Assembly (NCBI GenBank): GCA_007376345.1
Contig: VMGA01000005.1
Span: 1-42,957 of the forward strand
DNA from: Microgenomates group bacterium Gr01-1014_16
Lineage (GTDB): Bacteria > Patescibacteriota > Microgenomatia > CAZETR01 > Amesbacteraceae
Direction of reading: 5' to 3'
DNA length: 42,957 nucleotides
In this document: piece after piece, positions 16,014 to 22,594 of the stretch
Numbering within the stretch: position 1 is the first letter of the stretch
Layout of the letters: the number at the start of each line of letters is the position of its first letter
The notes under the pieces: generated by a model
Databases searched by the model: none
Told to the model about the DNA's origin: nothing
Seen by the model: the letters and a program-made list of their open reading frames with translations, nothing else
Program-made: the position numbers and the translations under genes

Positions 16014-17345
16014 ATGATGTATAAAAAAATTGTAATATTGGATTCAGTCATTATTTATCCCGAACACAGGGATCGATTAAATAAGATTGCCGAAGAAGTT
16101 GTGGAATACAATACTTGCGAAACTGAACAGGAGGTTTTGGATCGAGTTAGGGGCGCTGATTGTATTGTAAGCTGCTGGATAAATATTCCCAATAAAGTAA
16201 TTGATGAAAACCCTCAATTAAAAACAATTGCTTTTTGGACCCATGCGTTTGAACATCGAATCAATAGTGACTACGCTCTCAAACACCATATATATGTTCC
16301 TAGTATACCTGATTATGGGACAGATTCGGTTGCCGAATTAGTATTTATCGGTTTATTACAACTAAACAAAAAATTGTCAGATAATAGCCAATCGACAAAC
16401 AATACTAGGACTTTAGAAGAAGAAATAATGACAAATGTAAGTGATAATGTGAGAAAGTTTAACAAGAACTGGCAAGCCAACTTAACGGGATCGTGGGTTC
16501 ATGAATATATTAAATCTGGACATCTAAAAATTACTAGCCCAGATGAATTTCTTGAGGAAACATTAAAAGGATTGACAATTGGCCTGTTGGTGAATAACGA
16601 TTTAAGAGAAAATTTGCTCAAAATTGCTTCTAAAGGATTCCAGATGAATCCGATCTACAGTCTAGGCGATTTACCCCATTCATTGGATATTGCTTATAGA
16701 CCCATTGACAATCTTTTGAGGGAGAGCCACATTATCATTTATGATTCACAAACTATTAGTGAGGATTTGAAAGATAAAATCAATCAAGGTAAATACATAT
16801 CGACCGTTGATGTAGCCAATGTTAAAATAGCTGGGCAATCAATTTTTAAAAAAAGGCTCGGAATTATTGGATTGGGAAGAATTGGAAGTAGGGTGGCTCA
16901 AATCGCCAGTGAAGGATTTGATATGAGGGTGGCATATTATTCTCGAAAAAGAAATTTTGATTTGGAAAAAAGGTATAATCTGGAGTTCAAACCTTTGGAT
17001 GATTTATTAAGTGATTCAGATATTGTAACTTTTCATTTACCCCACGTTGGGGCTGAAGGTTTTGTTACAAGTAAAATGATCGATATGATTCCAAAAGGTA
17101 CAGTCGTAGTAAATGTTAGTGTCGGTAGTATTTTTGAAGATCAAGACTATCTATTAAATCGATTTCAAGAAGATGACCTGAGAGGATATTTAGATGTTTA
17201 CAAAACTCTCCCGCCAAGAATGAAATTGAGAGATCGTAAAGATTATTTAGTTGCAACATATCGATTGGGTTGGAGAACTAAATCTACAATCGGTCTAAAA
17301 ACTCATAAATTAATAACCCGATTAGAGGAGGGTTTAAATAAATAA
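16014..17345 (+). CDS. D-2-hydroxyacid-dehydrogenase-like protein with two Rossmann domains and no catalytic triad
   Basis: A 443-residue protein, about 110 longer than normal D-2-hydroxyacid dehydrogenases. Residues 1-120 match the substrate domain (ADCIVSCWINIP; DYGTDSVAELVFIGLL). Residues about 279-372 are the NAD domain with Gly286-x-Gly288-xx-Gly291 (GLGRIGSRVA). A second, degenerate copy of this domain lies before it at about 184-268: KIASKGFQM against QIASEGFDM, and RPIDNLLRESHI against KPLDDLLSDSDI. The catalytic Arg, Glu and His of the family are all replaced (VNVSVGSIFED; LDVYKTLPP; ATYRLGWRT). It probably binds NAD(P) but may not be a standard dehydrogenase. Confidence 0.7.
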   Translation: MMYKKIVILDSVIIYPEHRDRLNKIAEEVVEYNTCETEQEVLDRVRGADCIVSCWINIPNKVIDENPQLKTIAFWTHAFEHRINSDYALKHHIYVPSIPDYGTDSVAELVFIGLLQLNKKLSDNSQSTNNTRTLEEEIMTNVSDNVRKFNKNWQANLTGSWVHEYIKSGHLKITSPDEFLEETLKGLTIGLLVNNDLRENLLKIASKGFQMNPIYSLGDLPHSLDIAYRPIDNLLRESHIIIYDSQTISEDLKDKINQGKYISTVDVANVKIAGQSIFKKRLGIIGLGRIGSRVAQIASEGFDMRVAYYSRKRNFDLEKRYNLEFKPLDDLLSDSDIVTFHLPHVGAEGFVTSKMIDMIPKGTVVVNVSVGSIFEDQDYLLNRFQEDDLRGYLDVYKTLPPRMKLRDRKDYLVATYRLGWRTKSTIGLKTHKLITRLEEGLNK

Positions 17346-18064
17346 TGATAATTGAAAATGAGATAAACATTACCAATAATTCGGAAGAGTTTATACATAC
17401 AGCTCTTAGAAAGCCGCGAAGTATTATAGTATTACGCGGATCAATATCACCATCCGACAAAGAAATTTATACCTATTTAGACCAATTGGGAAGCCAGCAC
17501 CCTAGCCTTTATGGCAAGATCACCATTATTAAAAATGATCCAAGTATTAAAAATAGCACAGCCATGTCGCTAAATGCCCTTGTTCCTCACACGGATGGAG
17601 CCTTCATTGAAAATCCCCCATCGAGAACAATTCTAAGTTTTATAAATAGCGATCCAAAGGGAGGGGGGGCTAGTATATTTATTCCTCTGGGAAAAATCCT
17701 AGCAGACTTACCAAATTGGGCTATGGATGCCCTGACCAATGATTACTATCTGTTTCCACGAACTTATGATGGCAACCTTTCCGATTCATATACCGGCCCT
17801 GTACTAAACAAAGATCCGCAAGGTAATTTTAATATTCGTTGGCGCGCAGATAAATTTTATAGACCAAAGGTTGTGAAGAACAATGACACTAGAGGCGCAG
17901 AAGCGATTGATTGGCTATATACTTATATTGAAAAATGCAAACCCATTACATATGATGCCAAGTCTGGTGAAACCTTGTTAGTTCCAAATTCTGCAATGCT
18001 TCATGGCCGTACACCCTTATCTCCCAATTCCACGCGCGAAGTTTTACGTGTATGGATAGTATGA
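17345..18064 (+). CDS. TauD/clavaminate-synthase-like Fe(II)/2-oxoglutarate oxygenase
   Basis: A 239-residue protein of the TauD/TfdA-like fold. The iron ligands are visible as His82-x-Asp84 (PHTDGAF) and His220 (MLHGRTPL), and the 2-oxoglutarate-binding Arg is probably 231 or 235 (REVLRVWIV). The stretch PPSRTILSFINSDPKGGGASIF fits the family block after HxD. Such enzymes usually hydroxylate or desaturate amino acids or small metabolites. The start overlaps the stop of the preceding gene (TAATGA), so translation is coupled. It is slightly short for the family; substrate unknown. Confidence 0.75.
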   Translation: MIIENEINITNNSEEFIHTALRKPRSIIVLRGSISPSDKEIYTYLDQLGSQHPSLYGKITIIKNDPSIKNSTAMSLNALVPHTDGAFIENPPSRTILSFINSDPKGGGASIFIPLGKILADLPNWAMDALTNDYYLFPRTYDGNLSDSYTGPVLNKDPQGNFNIRWRADKFYRPKVVKNNDTRGAEAIDWLYTYIEKCKPITYDAKSGETLLVPNSAMLHGRTPLSPNSTREVLRVWIV

Positions 18065-18076
18065 TTCCACTTAGAT

Positions 18077-19540
18077 ATGAGTATATCCACACATCTAATC
18101 CAAAAAAATAATCCAAATTTAGATTTTTACATATTTGATGATTCAAATAATATCCCTATTAGAAAGTACGAATTTAAAAACGATCAGCAAAATTTACAGA
18201 CATGCTTAGTTGATGAGTTTTATCCCGAAAAAAGTTTACGTAAAATAAAAAATAATAAATTTAATCAATTTATTGAAGCGATGGGTTTTCAATGGGATAC
18301 ACTAACTGAACCTGGGCATATGCGATTGACGCCATACGCAAATGCGATAATGGAAGCAATTGAAAAATATAGTTGGTTACAAGTTACAAAAAATGCCAAA
18401 GAAGTTAATGTTCCCACAAGTAAAATAGGTGGTGGAGAATTATATGATCCCAATAGCTTAGATATTAAAAACGTCTTAAGGGATTTGTTTTCAGGAAACA
18501 CTGCTTATGGTTCAAACTATTACAATGTAAAAATTAACAATACGGTGGAATTTTTAAGATATAGCGCTTGTACACAAAAACTATCATTTGTTAAGACACT
18601 TAGTCTAGATTACAAAAATTTGCCATTCGGTTTATTTGAAATATCTAAAAGCTACAGATTTGAAGAAGAAAAAGAATTACAATTGTGCAATAGAGTTAGA
18701 AGTTTTCACCTACCGGAACTTCATATTATCACAGACAAAGTCTCATCTTCACTAAAGATAGGTTTAAAAATCCATCAAAGAATGGTTGCACAAATAAATA
18801 GTTTGGGAATGGATTTCGAAATACTGTGTAATGTCACCGATAGCTTCTTCAAGAAAAATCAAGCTTTTTTAAGCAGCTTTGCTAGTTTATTGGAAAAACC
18901 ATTTTTACTAACTGTTACTAAAGACAATGCTTCTGGAAAAGACGGTGTTGAGCTTGATGTGGAATATAAGGTGTTTGATTGCAATGGAACACCAATAGAA
19001 ATTTCTACATTTCAAGTAGACGATGGCTCATCTCCTTCTGCATTTGGAATAAGTTATAAATCGGATGAGAACACCGAAAAACTAGTTTCAACAATGCATA
19101 TTGTTTTCAATGCTTCTGTCGAACGTTTTGCATACGTTCTTTTAAATAATGCGTTTATAAATAAATCAAAGTTGCCATTTTGGGCATCTCCAATACAAAT
19201 AAGGGTTATCCCATTTGATAAAAATTCTTTGCATGAGGCAACGAAACTGACTGAAGAAATGGACTCAATGAACATTAGGTCTGAATTGGACGATAGAGAT
19301 ATAAGCTATACGACTAAAAATGCCGATGAAGAATTAGCCTGGATACCGTACGCAATAACGGTTAAAATAAATAACAATCAATTGCAATTTGTTATGATAT
19401 ATTGCAGCAAAGGTGAGATTATTGAGAAAATTATAAAAAAGGATGATTTAATGAGAGAGCTGAGAACAAAACTTAATGGAGAAATTAATATACCAAGATA
19501 TTTTCCTATTAATTTATCTAGCAAGATAGAATTTAAATAA
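18077..19540 (+). CDS. Archaeal-type threonyl-tRNA synthetase paralog without editing domain
   Basis: A 487-residue class II synthetase whose core resembles archaeal rather than bacterial ThrRS: LRYSACTQKLSFVKTL, DYKNLPFGLFEISKSYRFE, RVRSFHLPELHII, STFQVDDG and MHIVFNASVERFA. The three zinc/threonine ligands are kept (Cys165, His216, His341), as are motif 2 Arg194 and motif 3 Arg350. Both known editing domains are missing; residues 1-75 are unrecognised. The C-terminal anticodon-binding fold is present (SELDDRDISYTTKNADEELAWIPYAITV), but the usual basic KKIREAE-type helix is replaced by a neutral/acidic one. It may still activate threonine, while tRNA recognition is doubtful. It lies 12 bases after the oxygenase and overlaps the SDR gene. 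Confidence 0.75.
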   Translation: MSISTHLIQKNNPNLDFYIFDDSNNIPIRKYEFKNDQQNLQTCLVDEFYPEKSLRKIKNNKFNQFIEAMGFQWDTLTEPGHMRLTPYANAIMEAIEKYSWLQVTKNAKEVNVPTSKIGGGELYDPNSLDIKNVLRDLFSGNTAYGSNYYNVKINNTVEFLRYSACTQKLSFVKTLSLDYKNLPFGLFEISKSYRFEEEKELQLCNRVRSFHLPELHIITDKVSSSLKIGLKIHQRMVAQINSLGMDFEILCNVTDSFFKKNQAFLSSFASLLEKPFLLTVTKDNASGKDGVELDVEYKVFDCNGTPIEISTFQVDDGSSPSAFGISYKSDENTEKLVSTMHIVFNASVERFAYVLLNNAFINKSKLPFWASPIQIRVIPFDKNSLHEATKLTEEMDSMNIRSELDDRDISYTTKNADEELAWIPYAITVKINNNQLQFVMIYCSKGEIIEKIIKKDDLMRELRTKLNGEINIPRYFPINLSSKIEFK

Positions 19541-20277
19541 TGAAACTTGAAAATAAAGTAGCAATTGTGACAGGGTCTTCTCGTGGTATTGGGAGAGCTA
19601 CGGCTATCCTTTTTGCAAAAGAGGGGGCCAAGGTTGTAATCAACGGTGTGCGTCAAACCGAAGTGGGAGAAACAGTTGTTAGGGATATTGGCAATGATAG
19701 GGCTGTTTATATTCGTGCGGATGTATCCAAAGAAGATGAGGTCAAGCGTTTGGTATCAGAAACTGTAAAAAAATTTGGTAAGATCGATATCCTTATTAAT
19801 AATGCTGGAGTAATTATCGACAGACAGGGCTGGAAATCAGATATCGACAGTTGGCAAAGCACTATTGATTCCAATTTAACTAGCGCTTGGTTAATGACTA
19901 AAGAAGTTTCGTCAATAATGTTTAAAAGCGGTGGGGGATCAATTGTCAACATCAGTTCAATTTATGGTTTCTTGGGCGCAGCCTCTGTAATATCGTATTC
20001 CTCCGCCAAAGGTGGACTTATTACTATGACAAAAGCACTTGCAAAAGAACTGGCACCCAGCATTCGCGTAAATGCAATTGCTCCTGGAAATGTTATGACT
20101 GATATGACAATGGAGGCAGGTCAAAAAGTGATAGATTATTTTAATACCCAAGTGCCACTTAAACGAAGCGCAGAGCCAGACGAGATAGCGAAAGCGGTAT
20201 TGTTTTTGGCTTCTGAAGATGCGAGCTATATTACTGGAGAAATTTTGGTAATAGATGGCGGATATAGCCTTAGGTGA
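19540..20277 (+). CDS. Short-chain dehydrogenase/reductase, FabG-like
   Basis: A 245-residue classical SDR. The cofactor motif is TGSSRGIG (11-18), followed by NNAG (87-90). The catalytic Ser140-Tyr153-Lys157 lie in NISSIYG and YSSAKGG, and the C-terminal SEDASYITGEILVIDGGY is typical. Ser13-Arg15 after the first glycine favours NADPH. In the operon it probably reduces a keto intermediate or oxidises an alcohol; use in fatty acid synthesis is unlikely, since no other fab gene is nearby. The start overlaps the ThrRS-like stop (TAATGA). Confidence 0.88.
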   Translation: MKLENKVAIVTGSSRGIGRATAILFAKEGAKVVINGVRQTEVGETVVRDIGNDRAVYIRADVSKEDEVKRLVSETVKKFGKIDILINNAGVIIDRQGWKSDIDSWQSTIDSNLTSAWLMTKEVSSIMFKSGGGSIVNISSIYGFLGAASVISYSSAKGGLITMTKALAKELAPSIRVNAIAPGNVMTDMTMEAGQKVIDYFNTQVPLKRSAEPDEIAKAVLFLASEDASYITGEILVIDGGYSLR

Positions 20278-20480
20278 TTTCTTATTCATATTGTTAAGTA
20301 CCCCTTTTTATAGTGACTCATTTAGACTTGAATGTTGTATACTTAAATTAAATATCTTTCAATTTTTAATATAGAAAGTTCCAGTTGAAATACAAGCTTC
20401 ACGAACTACATTAAAATTAGAACGAAAAAATTTTTGCGATTTCCTTTGGGAACAAAAAAAAACGATTCGGCCGACAGTTT
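20278..20480 (+). other. Spacer after the operon; one arm of a 16-bp inverted repeat
   Basis: No gene is seen. The stretch is AT-rich and contains AAAATTTTTGCGATTT at 20427-20442, whose exact complement lies at 20664-20679. This places the inverted attachment-site copy (20481-20643) between two 16-bp arms, upstream of the recombinase gene. Confidence 0.55.
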
Positions 20481-20643
20481 AAAGCGAAGGCGAGCGGAGC
20501 GAGCCTGAGCTGCGACAGAACGAGGTTCGAGTTTTGCGATAAACTGACAGCAAGGTTCGAGTGGAGGGGCGCGAAAGCGCACCGACACCAAACTCAGAAA
20601 GCGGTTTCCAGCCTTCTTTTACGTACTCGCAGGTGAGTTGACG
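20481..20643 (-). repeat. Inverted, intact attachment-site-like block (copies B and C)
   Basis: Bases 20481-20553 are an exact inverted copy of 12732-12804 (73 bp), and 20548-20643 an exact inverted copy of 22085-22180 (96 bp). The two share only CAGCAA at 20548-20553. On the minus strand the block reads as an uninterrupted recombinase C-terminus: RQLTCEYVKEGWKPLSEF, then TLLSVYRKTRTSF, ending SPSL with TAA at 20478-20480. It is thus an unrecombined junction of the two element ends. Upstream of the 96-bp identity the sequence is only loosely similar to the present recombinase gene, so it may derive from a related element. Confidence 0.8.
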
Positions 20644-20686
20644 GGCAACAAGAAAGAAGAAGTAAATCGCAAAAATTTTAAAAACC

Positions 20687-22189
20687 ATGAAATATATAGG
20701 CTACTGCAGAAAATCAACAGATGAACCAGACAGACAAATACTTTCCATTGAGGCGCAGGTTGCCGAGTTAAAAGAATTCGCCGCAAAAGAAAAATTAGAG
20801 ATTGTAGATTTTATTTTAGAGAGCAAAACCGCTAAAGAACCTGGCCGACAAAAGTTTGCCGAAGTAATTAGATTATTAGAATCAGGTGTTGCAGATGGAA
20901 TTCTCTCCTGGCATCCCGACAGACTTGCAAGAAATTCTATTGATGGAGGCAGGATTATTTATTTACTTGATACAGGCAAACTTTTAGATCTCAAATTTCC
21001 CTCTTTTTGGTTTGATAATACTCCCCAGGGAAAATTCATGTTAAATATGGCATTTGGCCAGAGCAAATATTATATTGATAGTCTTTCCGTAAATGTTAAA
21101 CGTGGTAATCGTCAAAAACTTCGCCGTGGCGAGTGGCCAAATAAAGCTCCGTTTGGTTATCTGAATGATATGAGTACTAAAACTATTCAGGTGGATAAAA
21201 AGAGGGCAAAATTTGTTCGACAGGCTTTTGAGATGTACGCAACAGGCGGTTTTATGCAAATTGATATCAGGGAATTCTTTACTAAAAATAAAATCTTCAA
21301 TAAAACCGGACATACAGTTCATGTCAATAAAATTAAACATATGCTTTCAGACCCTTTTTATTACGGCGTTATGAATTTTTGCGGCGAATTATATGAAGGA
21401 AGTCATAAACCATTAATTACCAAGAAACTTTTTGACAAAGTCCAGGAAGTAGTTAGAAGAAAAAGTAAAACTCACTATAGCCATACCCCCGAATTTGATT
21501 TTCTTGGACTTGTTAAATGCGGAGAGTGCGGCGGTTCAATCACGGCAGAAAAACACGTCAGATTTTATCCAACAAAAAACAGAACCGCCGTCTTTATTTA
21601 CTACCGCTGTTCCAAAAAGTTTGGCCCTTGTTCCCAAAGATATACTACAGGCCTCGAAATGGAAGAAAAAATGAGAGTGGCGATTAAAAATGCTTCCATT
21701 TCAAATTATGTTGCCAAAAAGTTTCTTGAATGGGCAGAAACGGATTCCCAAAAAGAAAATCTGGAATCATCAGATAAAGTCGGTATTTTAACTCGGCAAC
21801 TAAAAGAGGCAGAAGAAAAACTGGACAGGCTACTGGAAGCCTACTTGGACAAAGTAATTGAGGAAACTGAATACAAGGCAAAGAAAAATGAATTATTAGA
21901 AAACAAACTATCGCTTCAGGCAGAGATCAAGGAAATAACAGAAAAGGGCAATGAATGGCTCGAACCTTTTTCTGAATTCGTAAAAACGGCTGAAACAGGG
22001 GCAAAAACGGCGCGCGCAAAAAATAATTTGCATGAACTTTCAGTTCAAGCAAGAACTGTCGGCTCGAACTTCTTTTTGAAGGATCGTCAACTCACCTGCG
22101 AGTACGTAAAAGAAGGCTGGAAACCGCTTTCTGAGTTTGGTGTCGGTGCGCTTTCGCGCCCCTCCACTCGAACCTTGCTGGGGGACTAG
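20687..22189 (+). CDS. Large serine recombinase (integrase of the element)
   Basis: A 500-residue large serine recombinase that would integrate and excise the element. The N-terminal resolvase domain has the nucleophile Ser10 (YCRKSTDEP) and HPDRLARNSIDGGRI. The recombinase domain follows (KAPFGYLND near 155). Next come a zinc ribbon (CGECGGS...YYRCSKKFGPC), a Glu/Lys-rich coiled coil (about 365-430) and a tail. The last 35 residues are encoded in the right end repeat, and the final GD and stop come from the tRNA-Gln gene, which it overlaps by 12 bases. Integration therefore exchanged the C-terminus. Upstream lies the inverted attachment-site copy. Confidence 0.92.
   Translation: MKYIGYCRKSTDEPDRQILSIEAQVAELKEFAAKEKLEIVDFILESKTAKEPGRQKFAEVIRLLESGVADGILSWHPDRLARNSIDGGRIIYLLDTGKLLDLKFPSFWFDNTPQGKFMLNMAFGQSKYYIDSLSVNVKRGNRQKLRRGEWPNKAPFGYLNDMSTKTIQVDKKRAKFVRQAFEMYATGGFMQIDIREFFTKNKIFNKTGHTVHVNKIKHMLSDPFYYGVMNFCGELYEGSHKPLITKKLFDKVQEVVRRKSKTHYSHTPEFDFLGLVKCGECGGSITAEKHVRFYPTKNRTAVFIYYRCSKKFGPCSQRYTTGLEMEEKMRVAIKNASISNYVAKKFLEWAETDSQKENLESSDKVGILTRQLKEAEEKLDRLLEAYLDKVIEETEYKAKKNELLENKLSLQAEIKEITEKGNEWLEPFSEFVKTAETGAKTARAKNNLHELSVQARTVGSNFFLKDRQLTCEYVKEGWKPLSEFGVGALSRPSTRTLLGD
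22085..22180 (+). repeat. Right end of the element (attR-like), 96-bp repeat copy D
   Basis: Identical to the inverted block 20548-20643. It encodes the recombinase C-terminus from RQLTCEY to TLL and ends with TTGCTG, whose last two bases enter the tRNA-Gln acceptor end. From 22181 on, the sequence is tRNA rather than the 73-bp arm found at the other junctions. Confidence 0.85.
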
Positions 22190-22248
22190 GATTCGAACCT
22201 AGATTGACAGATTCAGAGTCTGTATGCCTACCATTAGCAGATCCCCCA
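22178..22248 (-). tRNA. tRNA-Gln (anticodon CUG)
   Basis: Read on the minus strand, all arms fold. The acceptor TGGGGGA/TCCCCCA has the U1-A72 pair typical of tRNA-Gln. The D arm is TGCT/GGCA with loop AATGGTA. The anticodon stem is ACAGA/TCTGT with loop CTCTGAA (anticodon CUG), and the T arm is CTAGG-TTCGAAT-CCTAG. The discriminator is G, as in tRNA-Gln. CCA is not encoded (GCAA follows). The 3' end is the integration site of the serine-recombinase element, which leaves the tRNA complete. Confidence 0.92.
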
Positions 22249-22254
22249 ATATAA

Positions 22255-22497
22255 TTAAATTTTTAACCTTCTTTTTAAATAAGCTCTTCCGAAACCTGAC
22301 TTTAGTTGTTTTTCTCTGGCAATTGCAAATTGCTCGTCGATACAGGCTTCGTAGTAAATCAATTTTAAAGGGCGGCGGTTTTTTGTAGAAAGGACTAGAC
22401 CTTGTTCATGCTCAAAAAACCTATGTTTTAAATCTTTCGTCCAGCCGATGTACAGCTTGTGATCGAATTGGCTTAAAAGGACGTAGGTGTAAAACAT
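22255..22497 (-). CDS. GIY-YIG endonuclease-domain protein between two tRNA-Gln pieces
   Basis: An 80-residue single-domain GIY-YIG protein from the ATG at 22497: FYTYVLLSQFDHKLYIGWTKDLKHRFFEHEQG...STKNRRPLKLIYYEAC, with Arg in LKHRFFEH and Glu in AIAREKQLKSG. The ATG at 22509 would add four residues that lie inside a tRNA-like fragment, so I prefer 22497. It is transcribed toward the complete tRNA-Gln, six bases away. A second GIY-YIG gene lies at 10713-10982. Small GIY-YIG genes beside tRNA genes may be mobile. Confidence 0.85.
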   Translation of the reverse strand: MFYTYVLLSQFDHKLYIGWTKDLKHRFFEHEQGLVLSTKNRRPLKLIYYEACIDEQFAIAREKQLKSGFGRAYLKRRLKI

Positions 22498-22501
22498 TTG
22501 T

Positions 22502-22559
22502 CCTACCATTACCTGCCCGCATTGCTACGCAAAGCGTTGCAGGCGGGGCAGATCCCCCA
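22502..22559 (-). pseudogene. Fragment of a second tRNA-Gln 5' half split by a 36-base palindromic insert
   Basis: CCTACCATTA (22502-22511) and GCAGATCCCCCA (22548-22559) match, in order, adjacent parts of the complete tRNA-Gln (22227-22236 and 22237-22248), that is, its D loop and acceptor 5' end. They are separated here by 36 bases (22512-22547) with an imperfect palindrome (CCCGC...GCGGG). The anticodon and 3' halves are missing. Confidence 0.5.
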
Positions 22560-22594
22560 GTGCGGGCTAATTTTAACATTATTGGCTAACGGGC

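Larger units (their letters stand above)
12732..22180 (+). mobile_element. Integrative element in tRNA-Gln with serine recombinase and double-ThrRS operon
   Basis: The element runs from a 73-base end (12732-12804) to a 96-base end (22085-22180). The two ends meet at a shared TTGCTG. The recombinase frame explains the ends. At the right end it runs out of the element into tRNA-Gln and stops after TLLGD. The left end read on the plus strand encodes, in the same frame after the shared bases, the tail LSVYRKTRTSFCRSS and a stop. In the circular form these two would be joined, as they are in the inverted intact copy at 20481-20643. The empty site would be the 12303-12729 gene directly after tRNA-Gln. 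The cargo is AT-richer than its surroundings. Confidence 0.75.

Noticed and set aside
20406-20688. Minus-strand frames before the recombinase as independent genes
   Set aside because: The frame encodes the C-terminal tail of a serine recombinase within the inverted attachment-site copy; there is no catalytic domain.
12732-22180. Composite transposon with terminal inverted repeats
   Set aside because: The 73-bp and 96-bp ends of the whole element are different sequences. The pairings with 20481-20643 and the recombinase frame fit attachment sites of a serine integrase better. No DDE transposase is present.
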